Part shown: positions 1-5,599 of the stretch, one piece after another
Layout: the number at the start of each line of letters is the position of its first letter
Position numbering within the stretch: the first letter of the stretch is position 1
Translations under genes and position numbers: made by a program
Assembly (NCBI GenBank): GCA_024695225.1
Contig: JAILIO010000163.1
Location: forward strand, 1-8,498
Source: Lachnospiraceae bacterium
GTDB lineage: Bacteria > Bacillota > Clostridia > Lachnospirales > Lachnospiraceae
Direction: 5' to 3'
Length of the DNA stretch: 8,498 nucleotides
Notes under the pieces: generated by a model
Seen by the model: the letters and a program-made list of their open reading frames with translations, nothing else
Database searches by the model: none
Told to the model about the DNA's origin: nothing

Positions 1-1189
1 TGGTGGTTATGTCGTATCCATAGATCGCTGTCTTTGCCTTTGTGCCGGCTTTGAGTCCTGTGTGGCTTCCGGTGTCCACAGCCACATATTCGATTTTTGA
101 ACTGCTTGATTCATAAAGGGTGTTGTAGCCGCTCTTATAGCTGCTGCCGCTGGTATAATAGCCGGTGGAAGCATTGTCAAAGAGAGTTGTTATGTCAACC
201 ATTCCACCTTGGATATCGATATTTTCTGCCTGTATACCGTCGCCATAACTTGTTATGTTAACTGTTCCGTCTTTTATGGTCACGGTTCCCGTGCCGGTGG
301 AGCCCTCTGCCTCACCTTCCAGGTCCAGCTTTGCTTTGATACCGTCTCCGTTTGTGACAGTGTTTACAGTACCGCCCAGGATATTGATGTTTCCGTTCTT
401 TGCTTTGATGGCGTCACCCTGGACATCCACTGTGAGTGTGCCGCTTACCATGTTGAAGGTGCCGCCTGCAGTGCCGTAACCCACTTTGATGCCGTCAGCG
501 GGATCCAGGCCTGCATCTGCTGCTGCTTCCACTGTATCGTCACTCATGGGGTCCGTGAGGGTAAGGCTTCCGCTGCCTTGAATATCTATAGTCCCATCCT
601 TCTTTACGGCTATAAGTGCTTCCGGCTCAGTTGTGTAAGTGCTGCTGCCGGTGATCTCATTTTCGCCGTTCAGGGTGATGGTCAGGGGAGATTTTTTTCC
701 GCACTCTATGACCGGAACGTCCTCTCCGAGGATTGAATTCAGGTCGGTGTTATCGATGGTCACATCGTTAAGCACCAGTTCTACCCCGTCTTTCAGGGAT
801 TTTTCGATGGATATGTAAGTGTTTTTCCATGTGCCTGAAAGGGTATAGGCCCCGTTCTGGGAAATAGTGACTTTGACTGCGGCATCTGTGTCATCGACGC
901 TCACTCCGTCCAGATCCTCTCCGGTGATCACAGATGTCTGTGCAAATACCAGGGTTTCTGCATCGGAACCTGTCGAAGACAGTAAGTCTTCCGTGTTTTC
1001 TGCCCCTGTTTTCTCAACAAGGGTTTCTTCCCCATGATCTGCTGTGGTGATAAGGGATTCTTCCCCCTCATTTACAGCGGCCTGTGCTTCCTCCGCAGCC
1101 AGAACCCCCATTGGCTGGGCCAGTGCGAAGACAGCGGCCATAGCCACTGCAGACAGGCGTTTAAGATTCCATTCTTTACCTTTTCGCAT
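1..1189 (-). CDS. Secreted Cthe_2159-like carbohydrate-binding beta-helix protein (C-terminus missing)
   Basis: The frame is open for 396 codons from the ATG at 1189-1187 to the left edge, so the C-terminus lies outside the window. A strong AAGGAGG (1203-1197) lies 7 nt before the start. Residues 1-32 are a classic signal peptide: a basic start (MRKGKEWNLKR), a hydrophobic core (AVAMAAVFALA) and a likely cut near VLA-A (residues 29-32). An acidic, low-complexity linker of about 50 residues follows. From about residue 105 the protein has short beta-strand-like turns with a recurring D-[GA]-I-[KQ] motif at residues 232, 259, 282 and 317, each followed by a strand such as GGTVN or DGTVNITS. This pattern is typical of the Cthe_2159 family, whose founder is a calcium-dependent parallel beta-helix that binds cellulose and polygalacturonate. 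The likely role is binding of plant or host polysaccharide at the cell surface, but the ligand cannot be read from sequence. Any cell-wall anchor would be in the missing part. An adhesin-like beta-helix is the main alternative. Confidence 0.8.
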   Translation of the reverse strand, partial: MRKGKEWNLKRLSAVAMAAVFALAQPMGVLAAEEAQAAVNEGEESLITTADHGEETLVEKTGAENTEDLLSSTGSDAETLVFAQTSVITGEDLDGVSVDDTDAAVKVTISQNGAYTLSGTWKNTYISIEKSLKDGVELVLNDVTIDNTDLNSILGEDVPVIECGKKSPLTITLNGENEITGSSTYTTEPEALIAVKKDGTIDIQGSGSLTLTDPMSDDTVEAAADAGLDPADGIKVGYGTAGGTFNMVSGTLTVDVQGDAIKAKNGNINILGGTVNTVTNGDGIKAKLDLEGEAEGSTGTGTVTIKDGTVNITSYGDGIQAENIDIQGGMVDITTLFDNASTGYYTSGSSYKSGYNTLYESSSSKIEYVAVDTGSHTGLKAGTKAKTAIYGYDITT

Positions 1190-1358
1190 GGTGTTTCCTC
1201 CTTCTTTTTCCTGTAGTATTTTGTTTGTATGTATTAACCGCGTAATCCGGCGGATCATTTTCTTTGGGGACGTTTTTATTTACCCCTTAATGATGATTAC
1301 GAAAACGGCAACATAAAATTTGGGGGTTAAAAAAGAAAAATTTGTGAATTTCTGAAAA

Positions 1359-1384
1359 ATCATTCAGGTAATTTCGAGAATGAT
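1359..1384. promoter_or_regulatory. Perfect 7-bp inverted repeat, possible operator
   Basis: ATCATTC (1359-1365) is mirrored by GAATGAT (1378-1384) across a 12-nt spacer, so the arm centres are 19 bp apart, close to two helical turns. It lies 29 bp upstream of the predicted -35 box at 1414, in A/T-rich DNA between divergent genes. Both the position and the spacing would suit a dimeric regulator. A weak hairpin or chance are alternatives, and no regulator is encoded nearby. Confidence 0.3.
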
Positions 1385-1413
1385 CCCGGAGAAAAATTTA
1401 AAATCCGTCTCTG

Positions 1414-1442
1414 TTGCGGAATCCTTCCTTTTATCATAAAAT
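1414..1442 (+). promoter_or_regulatory. Candidate sigma-A promoter of small-ORF/protease operon
   Basis: TTGCGG (1414-1419) and TAAAAT (1437-1442) are separated by exactly 17 bp. The -10 matches TATAAT at 5 of 6 positions; the -35 keeps only the TTG. The A/T-rich stretch at 1390-1406 just upstream could serve as an UP element. Transcription would start near 1449 and run into the possible peptide gene at 1478 and the operon at 1731. It is the best plus-strand promoter match I found in the gap. Confidence 0.45.
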
Positions 1443-1477
1443 CGTATCAGAGATATGCAGTTATTTGTAAGGCACAT

Positions 1478-1576
1478 GTGCAGACCGGAGGAGGTTTGGG
1501 ATACGGACCGGGACTCTCAAAAGAAGACCACATAGAACAATACATGAAAAGATATTACAAGGTCCTGTCATCGTAA
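1478..1576 (+). CDS. Possible 32-residue peptide with GTG start
   Basis: GTG at 1478 opens a 32-codon frame ending in TAA at 1574-1576. A weak TAAGG (1468-1472) lies 5 nt upstream, about 30 nt after the predicted transcription start. The product has a glycine-rich first third (residues 4-12) and a charged, probably helical second half containing SKEDHIEQYMKRYYKVLSS. The same frame is open back to a stop at about 1328 (roughly 80 codons) but has no ATG before 1544, so it could also be the tail of a decayed gene. A strong GGAGGAGG (1487-1494) lies inside it with no properly spaced start after it; the TTG at 1496 is too close. The stop falls six bases before the 14-bp repeats begin. It could be a leader peptide, a remnant or chance. 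I recognise no family. Confidence 0.27.
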   Translation: MQTGGGLGYGPGLSKEDHIEQYMKRYYKVLSS

Positions 1577-1581
1577 GGGCT

Positions 1582-1723
1582 GCAGGATAAAGATCGCAGG
1601 ATAAAGATCGCAGGATAAAGATTGCAGGATAAAGATCGCAGGGTAAAGATCAGAGTATAAGGGTTACAGGACAGGGCTGCATGATAATGGACTGCAGGAT
1701 GAGTATCTGCAGGATAAGGAGAT
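1582..1723. repeat. 14-bp tandem repeat, degenerating toward the next start
   Basis: Five near-perfect head-to-tail copies of GCAGGATAAAGATC occupy 1582-1595, 1596-1609, 1610-1623 (last base T), 1624-1637 and 1638-1651 (GCAGGG variant). Looser copies of 13-15 bp follow at 1652-1723, for example GCATGATAATGGACT, GCAGGATGAGTATCT and GCAGGATAAGGAGAT. The last copy contains the AAGGAG (1716-1721) that serves as ribosome binding site for the 50-residue gene at 1731. Frequent stop codons rule out coding use. The pattern suggests slippage expansion inside the 5' leader, so copy number may vary between strains. Confidence 0.85.
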
Positions 1724-1730
1724 GATATCC

Positions 1731-1883
1731 ATGACTTCAGAACAGATGGAAAACAAACTTACGGAACTGATGGCGGAGGCGATCAAAAAGGCATACAGCG
1801 ATCCCATTCACAACGAAGAATGGCAGGAAGTCAGGGACAATGTGATCCAGGCCAAGGAAAGCCTGAAAAAGGCTGTAGAATGA
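1731..1883 (+). CDS. 50-residue helical protein of unknown function, upstream of C11 protease
   Basis: ATG at 1731 is preceded by AAGGAG (1716-1721) with a 9-nt spacer, and the frame runs 50 codons to TGA at 1881-1883. The product is strongly charged and looks almost wholly helical: a first helix around MENKLTELMAEAIKKAYSD (residues 6-24), a short DPIHNEE turn, then EWQEVRDNVIQAKESLKKA (about 30-48). It has no cysteine, signal peptide or membrane segment, so it should be cytoplasmic. Its TGA overlaps the ATG of the lipoprotein protease gene as ATGA, so the two are probably translationally coupled. I do not recognise the family. A regulatory or coupling role toward the protease is possible, but an exported enzyme and a cytoplasmic peptide would not obviously meet. 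The good ribosome binding site and tight overlap make it likely to be a real gene. Confidence 0.68.
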   Translation: MTSEQMENKLTELMAEAIKKAYSDPIHNEEWQEVRDNVIQAKESLKKAVE

Positions 1884-4051
1884 GAGACAGGACAGGGACC
1901 GCCATACTCGCGGTCCTTATCAGTATATGCCTTTTTGGATGCGGAGCTTCGGATGACTTTAAAAGAAGAGGCACATACGACCGTCCTTCGGAAGCGACAG
2001 GGGAAACCGTATTTCAGGTGACGGAGGAAGATGCCGGTGATAAGGCATCGGACAAAACAGGGGCAGATCTGTCCGGGACTGCAGAGACGGAGACAAAGGC
2101 AGAAGACCGGGCGAACAGAGCGTCAAAGGATTCCGAAACTTCGGATGATGGAGACCTGACGCCCCCTGAATGGACTATATATGTGTATCTCTGCGGATCT
2201 GACCTTGAAAGCGCAGACGGCGTAGGGACCAACGATATAAAGGAAATGGCTGAGGGCAGCCTGGGCGGCAGAGTCAGGTTTGTGGTGGAGACCGGTGGGA
2301 CCAGGGAATGGAAGAATGATTTTGTGGATCCCACAAAGAATCAGAGATTCCTTATAGAAAGGGGCAAGGTTACAATCATAGGGGAAAAGCCCAGATCCGG
2401 CATGAACAGATATGAAACCCTTATGGATTTTCTCTCCTTCTGCAAGGACAATTACAGATCGGATCACACAGGTTTTGTGTTCTGGAACCACGGCGGAGGA
2501 AGCATAACAGGCGTTTGCTTTGACCAGAACAACAGCCTGAAAAGCCTTTCATTAAAAGATATTCAGCGCTCTTTTTCCGGATCCGGATACGGGGACTCAG
2601 ATAAATACGATTTCATAGGTTTCGACGCCTGCATCATGGCTACGGTGGAAACTGCCTGCATCCTGAAAGATTATGGAAAATACATGTTCTCATCCCAGGA
2701 AAATGAATCAGAGGAGGGGTGGGACTACCTTGAGATCGGAAAGAAGATAAGGGAGAACCCGTCGGTCTCCGCAGTGGATCTGGGCAAGCATATAGCTGAT
2801 GTGTACTATAAAGAGTGCATAGAGACCGGAGAAGAGGACACGGCTACATTCTCCGTGCTGGACCTGTCCGATATTGATGTGCTGACAGCGGAATTCAATG
2901 TTTATTCCAAAGAACTGTATGATGCCACGGAAGATCAGCTGATCCTGGCAGATGTGGCTAGGGCCATAGGCGATGTGGACAACTTCGGCGGAAATAACAG
3001 ATCCGAAGGATATACAAATATGGTGGACCTTGCAGGGATAATAAGGGCAGGACAGGATGTTACAAAGCACAGCGAAACAGTGCTGTCTGCTCTTGATAGG
3101 TGCGTCCTTTACAAGAAAAACGGCATCGGACATGAGAGGGCCTGCGGTCTGTCAGCATATTACCCCCTTGTGATCGGGGGTACCAGGGAACTTGCCATCT
3201 TTGGCCAGGTGGCTGTGAGTCCTTATTACCTTGCATTCGTGGACAGGGCAGCCTATTCCGGGGCAAAATCCGGGTCCACGGAGGGGTATGATCCGGATGA
3301 TATCTTCCCCCTCTGGGGGCAGGATTACGAGAGTCTCAGTTCTCATTTCTCCTATTATGATTACGAGTTTCAAGTCACCGGGGAAAGCCCTTATGTGGAG
3401 TTTTCCCACGGCCCCGCCTTTGATGCTGACGGATATTATTCCTTCGGGCTTACGGAATCCTCTGCAGAGAATATACTGAATGTGACGGGGACTGTGTATG
3501 AGTTTTCGGAAGACAGCGAGGACATAATTTGTTTGGGGGAGACCGCTGAGGTCTACCAGGACTGGGACAGGGGAGAGTTTTCCGATGATTTCGACGGCTA
3601 CTGGTTTTCCCTCCCGGATGGACAGAATCTGTCGGTCTATCTCCAGACCCAGACTGAAGACGCCGATATATACTCATCTCCCGTTGAATTGAACGGGAAG
3701 AGGACCAACCTTGTGATCATCCACGACATTGTCGAGGGGTACGCCTATATTGCCGGGGTCAGGTATAATGTCGGCGATTCCGGCATGTCTGAAAGAACAG
3801 ACGCAAAGCTTAAGACCGGTGACAGGATACTTCCGCTGTACGAAGCCTCCTCCGTGATGGAAGACAAGGAATATGAATACTGCGGAAATGAGTACCTGTA
3901 CAGGGAAGGGGATATGATCACCTTTGAAGTCATGCCCGACGGGAAGTATCTGTTTGGGTTTATCATAAGCGATCTCTACGGGGACTATTATGTGACAGAC
4001 TTCACGGAATACGAGGTAAAGGGTGAGGAAGTGTATTACACCAGGCAGTGA
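1880..4051 (+). CDS. Clostripain-family (C11) cysteine protease, lipoprotein
   Basis: This is a 723-residue surface protease, probably cutting after Arg or Lys. I chose the ATG at 1880, which overlaps the upstream stop, because it gives a lipoprotein signal: MRDR, a hydrophobic core, then the LFGC lipobox with Cys21 as the lipidation site. An in-frame ATG at 1820 would add 20 non-hydrophobic residues and lies inside the preceding gene. Residues 22-95 form an acidic Ser/Thr/Asp-rich linker. The C11 catalytic domain begins near WTIYVYLCGSDLE (98-110). It has the catalytic His204 in NHGGG and Cys251 in FDACIMA; the 47-residue gap is close to that of structurally known C11 enzymes, and Asp249 is the expected S1-pocket acid. 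After about residue 500 comes a Tyr/Asp/Glu-rich, beta-strand-rich C-terminal region that I cannot assign. C11 enzymes commonly self-process, but I cannot place the cleavage site. A tandem repeat, and no clear terminator, follows. Confidence 0.9.
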   Translation: MRDRTGTAILAVLISICLFGCGASDDFKRRGTYDRPSEATGETVFQVTEEDAGDKASDKTGADLSGTAETETKAEDRANRASKDSETSDDGDLTPPEWTIYVYLCGSDLESADGVGTNDIKEMAEGSLGGRVRFVVETGGTREWKNDFVDPTKNQRFLIERGKVTIIGEKPRSGMNRYETLMDFLSFCKDNYRSDHTGFVFWNHGGGSITGVCFDQNNSLKSLSLKDIQRSFSGSGYGDSDKYDFIGFDACIMATVETACILKDYGKYMFSSQENESEEGWDYLEIGKKIRENPSVSAVDLGKHIADVYYKECIETGEEDTATFSVLDLSDIDVLTAEFNVYSKELYDATEDQLILADVARAIGDVDNFGGNNRSEGYTNMVDLAGIIRAGQDVTKHSETVLSALDRCVLYKKNGIGHERACGLSAYYPLVIGGTRELAIFGQVAVSPYYLAFVDRAAYSGAKSGSTEGYDPDDIFPLWGQDYESLSSHFSYYDYEFQVTGESPYVEFSHGPAFDADGYYSFGLTESSAENILNVTGTVYEFSEDSEDIICLGETAEVYQDWDRGEFSDDFDGYWFSLPDGQNLSVYLQTQTEDADIYSSPVELNGKRTNLVIIHDIVEGYAYIAGVRYNVGDSGMSERTDAKLKTGDRILPLYEASSVMEDKEYEYCGNEYLYREGDMITFEVMPDGKYLFGFIISDLYGDYYVTDFTEYEVKGEEVYYTRQ

Positions 4052-4060
4052 TCATTTATA

Positions 4061-4140
4061 CCGGATCTCAACTGATCTCACCGGATCTCAACTGATTTCA
4101 ACTGATCTCAACGGATCTCCTGAATCTCCCTTGATCTTTC
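4061..4140. repeat. Exact-period 10-bp tandem repeat after the protease gene
   Basis: Eight consecutive 10-bp units share a core like TGATCTCAAC. In register from 4061 they read CCGGATCTCA, ACTGATCTCA, CCGGATCTCA, ACTGATTTCA, ACTGATCTCA, ACGGATCTCC, TGAATCTCCC and TTGATCTTTC, with decay toward the right. Six units carry GATC. The period is about one helical turn, so every unit presents the same DNA face. One frame is open across it to a TAA at 4197-4199, in +1 relative to the protease, but no start signal leads into it. No hairpin with a T-run is present, so it is not an ordinary terminator. Confidence 0.85.
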
Positions 4141-4169
4141 CGGTTTCATCCGGTCCCAAAAGTAATTCT

Positions 4170-4197
4170 TTTAATCAAATCCCGATAGTGGTAAAAT
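4170..4197 (+). promoter_or_regulatory. Candidate sigma-A promoter of the SPFH/YdjG operon
   Basis: TAAAAT (4192-4197) matches the -10 consensus at 5 of 6 positions. A weak -35-like TTTAAT (4170-4175) lies 16 bp upstream. The start would fall near 4204, giving a leader of about 50 nt. The -35 is poor, so an activator or an alternative sigma factor is possible; read-through from the protease gene cannot be excluded because no terminator is seen before it. Confidence 0.35.
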
Positions 4198-4214
4198 AAA
4201 GCGGAATATACAGA

Positions 4215-4234
4215 GTGCGCAACAGTGAGCGCAT
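4215..4234 (+). other. Small hairpin in the leader of the SPFH gene
   Basis: GTGCGC (4215-4220) can pair with GCGCAT (4229-4234, one G-T wobble) around an 8-nt loop. It lies 6 nt before the AAGGAGG (4241-4247) that serves the ATG at 4255. It may protect the 5' end or tune translation, but it is short and may be incidental. Confidence 0.3.
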
Positions 4235-4254
4235 AACAAAAAGGAGGTATTGCA

Positions 4255-5589
4255 ATGGGTCTTATTCAGGCAGCAATGGGTGCAGCAGGCGGAGTGCTTG
4301 CAGATCAGTGGAAGGAATACTTTTACTGTGAGGCTATTCCCACGGATATCCTTGTCAGGAAAGGGCAGAAGAAGGTTTCCGGACGTTCTTCCAACACCAA
4401 GGGTGACGACAACATCATATCAAACGGCTCTGTTATCGCTGTCGCCGACGGTCAGTGCATGATCATCGTGGATCAGGGAAAGGTTACGGAGCTTTGTGCG
4501 GAGCCCGGCGAATTCAAGTATGATTCCTCCACCGAGCCCACGATCTTCTCCGGAAATCTGGGAGAGAGCATCCTCGCCACATTCCAGAACATCGGAAAGC
4601 GTTTCACCTTCGGCGGCGAAGCCCCCAAGGATCAGAGGATTTATTATTTCAATACCAAGGAGATCATTGGAAACAAGTACGGCACAGCGAACCCGGTGCC
4701 CTTCAGGGTAGTGGATCAGAAGGCCGATCTGGATATAGACATTTCCATCAAATGCTTTGGAGAATACAGTTACAAGATCACAGACCCCATACTGTTTTAC
4801 ACCAATGTATGCGGCAATGTTTCAGGTGATTACAGCAGGACAGAGATCGACAGCCAGCTTAAGTCAGAGCTTTTGACAGCCCTGCAGCCTGCATTTGCCA
4901 GGATATCCGAACTTGGCATCAGGTATTCATCCCTTCCCGCCCATACAAAAGAGATCGCAAACGCTCTGAACGAAGAGCTTTCGGACCAGTGGAAGGACAG
5001 AAGGGGTATAGAGATCGTCGCTTTCGGCGTATCTTCCGTCAAGGCTTCGGACGAAGACGAGAAGATGCTTAAGAACATCCAGGCCAATCGCACCGCAAGC
5101 CTTGCGGCAGCCAGCATGGCCGGCGCCCAGCAGGATGCCATGCGTATGGCAGCCAGCAATCAGGCAGGCGCCATGACCGGTTTCATGGGGATGGGAATGG
5201 CTCAGCAGTCCGGTGGTATGAATGCCCAGAGCCTCTTTGCCATGGGACAGCAGCAACAGCAGCAGATGCAGCAACAGCAGCCCCAGCCTCAGGCCCAGGC
5301 AGCTCCCGCCGCAGATTCCTGGACCTGTCCTTCCTGCGGAAAACAGGCAACAGGAAAGTTCTGTCCTGAGTGCGGCACAAAAAAGCCTGAAGCAAATGGC
5401 TGGACCTGCCCTAAATGCGGTCAGGTAAATCAGGGCAAATTCTGCTCAAGCTGCGGAGAAAAGAAGCCCGCCGGCGCTCTTCAGTATAAATGCGACAAGT
5501 GCGGCTGGGTGCCGGAAGACCCTGCAAATCCTCCTAAATTCTGCCCTGAATGCGGCGATCCCTTTGGAAATGAGGATGCAGTGAATTAA
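4255..5589 (+). CDS. SPFH-domain protein with three C-terminal zinc ribbons (YdjI / COG4260 type)
   Basis: This 444-residue protein starts 7 nt after a strong AAGGAGG (4241-4247). The N-terminus (MGLIQAAMGAAGGVLADQW) is a Gly/Ala-rich amphipathic stretch with no true membrane helix. Residues about 20-265 match the YdjI-like SPFH (band 7) domain, with typical stretches such as EYFYCEAIPTDILVRKGQ and FGVSSVKASDEDEK. An Ala/Met/Gly-rich segment (280-330) and a Gln-rich linker (332-348) follow. Three zinc ribbons end the protein: Cys358/361/370/373, Cys385/388/397/400 and Cys413/416/430/433. The third has a longer 13-residue centre. SPFH proteins assemble on membranes; relatives in Bacillus subtilis act with PspA, YdjG and YdjH in envelope stress. 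The next gene follows after 10 nt, so the two are one operon. Older annotations call this family virion core protein, which is misleading. Confidence 0.88.
   Translation: MGLIQAAMGAAGGVLADQWKEYFYCEAIPTDILVRKGQKKVSGRSSNTKGDDNIISNGSVIAVADGQCMIIVDQGKVTELCAEPGEFKYDSSTEPTIFSGNLGESILATFQNIGKRFTFGGEAPKDQRIYYFNTKEIIGNKYGTANPVPFRVVDQKADLDIDISIKCFGEYSYKITDPILFYTNVCGNVSGDYSRTEIDSQLKSELLTALQPAFARISELGIRYSSLPAHTKEIANALNEELSDQWKDRRGIEIVAFGVSSVKASDEDEKMLKNIQANRTASLAAASMAGAQQDAMRMAASNQAGAMTGFMGMGMAQQSGGMNAQSLFAMGQQQQQQMQQQQPQPQAQAAPAADSWTCPSCGKQATGKFCPECGTKKPEANGWTCPKCGQVNQGKFCSSCGEKKPAGALQYKCDKCGWVPEDPANPPKFCPECGDPFGNEDAVN
5248..5280 (+). repeat. CAG/CAA triplet tract encoding the Gln-rich linker
   Basis: Eleven consecutive CAG or CAA codons, broken by one ATG, encode the poly-Gln stretch at residues 332-342 of the SPFH protein; alternating Pro-Gln and Ala-Gln codons extend it to about residue 348. 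Such triplet runs can change length by slippage without breaking the frame, which would alter the tether between the SPFH domain and the zinc ribbons. The mixture of CAG and CAA suggests moderate stability. Confidence 0.75.
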
Positions 5590-5599
5590 GGAGGGTTGT

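Larger units (their letters stand above)
1190..1730. other. 541-bp divergent intergenic region with dyad, promoter and tandem repeat
   Basis: This region separates the minus-strand surface protein from the plus-strand small-ORF/protease operon. The ribosome binding site of the left gene is at 1197-1203. Positions 1310-1405 are A/T-rich with several A-tracts (AAAATTT types), which could bend DNA or act as an UP element. Within the region I see a 7-bp inverted repeat (1359-1384), a sigma-A-like promoter pointing right (1414-1442), a possible 32-codon peptide gene (1478-1576) and a 14-bp tandem repeat (from 1582). I could not find a convincing promoter for the left gene between 1204 and 1330. 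No RNA gene or known riboswitch was recognised. Confidence 0.7.

Noticed and set aside
209..736. A 175-residue plus-strand open frame inside the left gene
   Set aside because: It is antisense to the Cthe_2159-like gene, is very cysteine-rich without pattern, has no ribosome binding site, and the minus frame has a signal peptide, family motifs and a strong AAGGAGG.
1245..1255. Short dyad ATCCG-G-CGGAT upstream of the left gene
   Set aside because: Five-base arms around a single base are too short to claim as an operator; chance is likely.
1454..1534. A 26-codon ATG-start frame overlapping the possible peptide gene
   Set aside because: It lacks a ribosome binding site, would begin only a few bases after the predicted transcription start, and has no protein-like pattern.
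1582..1723. CRISPR array
   Set aside because: The units are 14 bp, head to tail with no spacers, and degenerate on one side; no cas gene is present.
1820..1879. Upstream ATG start for the clostripain-like protease
   Set aside because: It would add 20 polar residues in front of a clear lipoprotein signal peptide, lies inside the 50-residue gene and lacks a good ribosome binding site; the ATG at 1880 fits better.
4129..4175. Terminator after the protease gene
   Set aside because: CCGG-N6-CCGG and AAAAG-N5-CTTTT can pair only weakly, and no stem followed by a T-run is present.
4062..4199. Coding extension of the protease through the 10-bp repeats
   Set aside because: One frame is open to a TAA at 4197, but it is +1 relative to the protease, has no start codon with a ribosome binding site, and no slippery sequence was seen at the protease stop.
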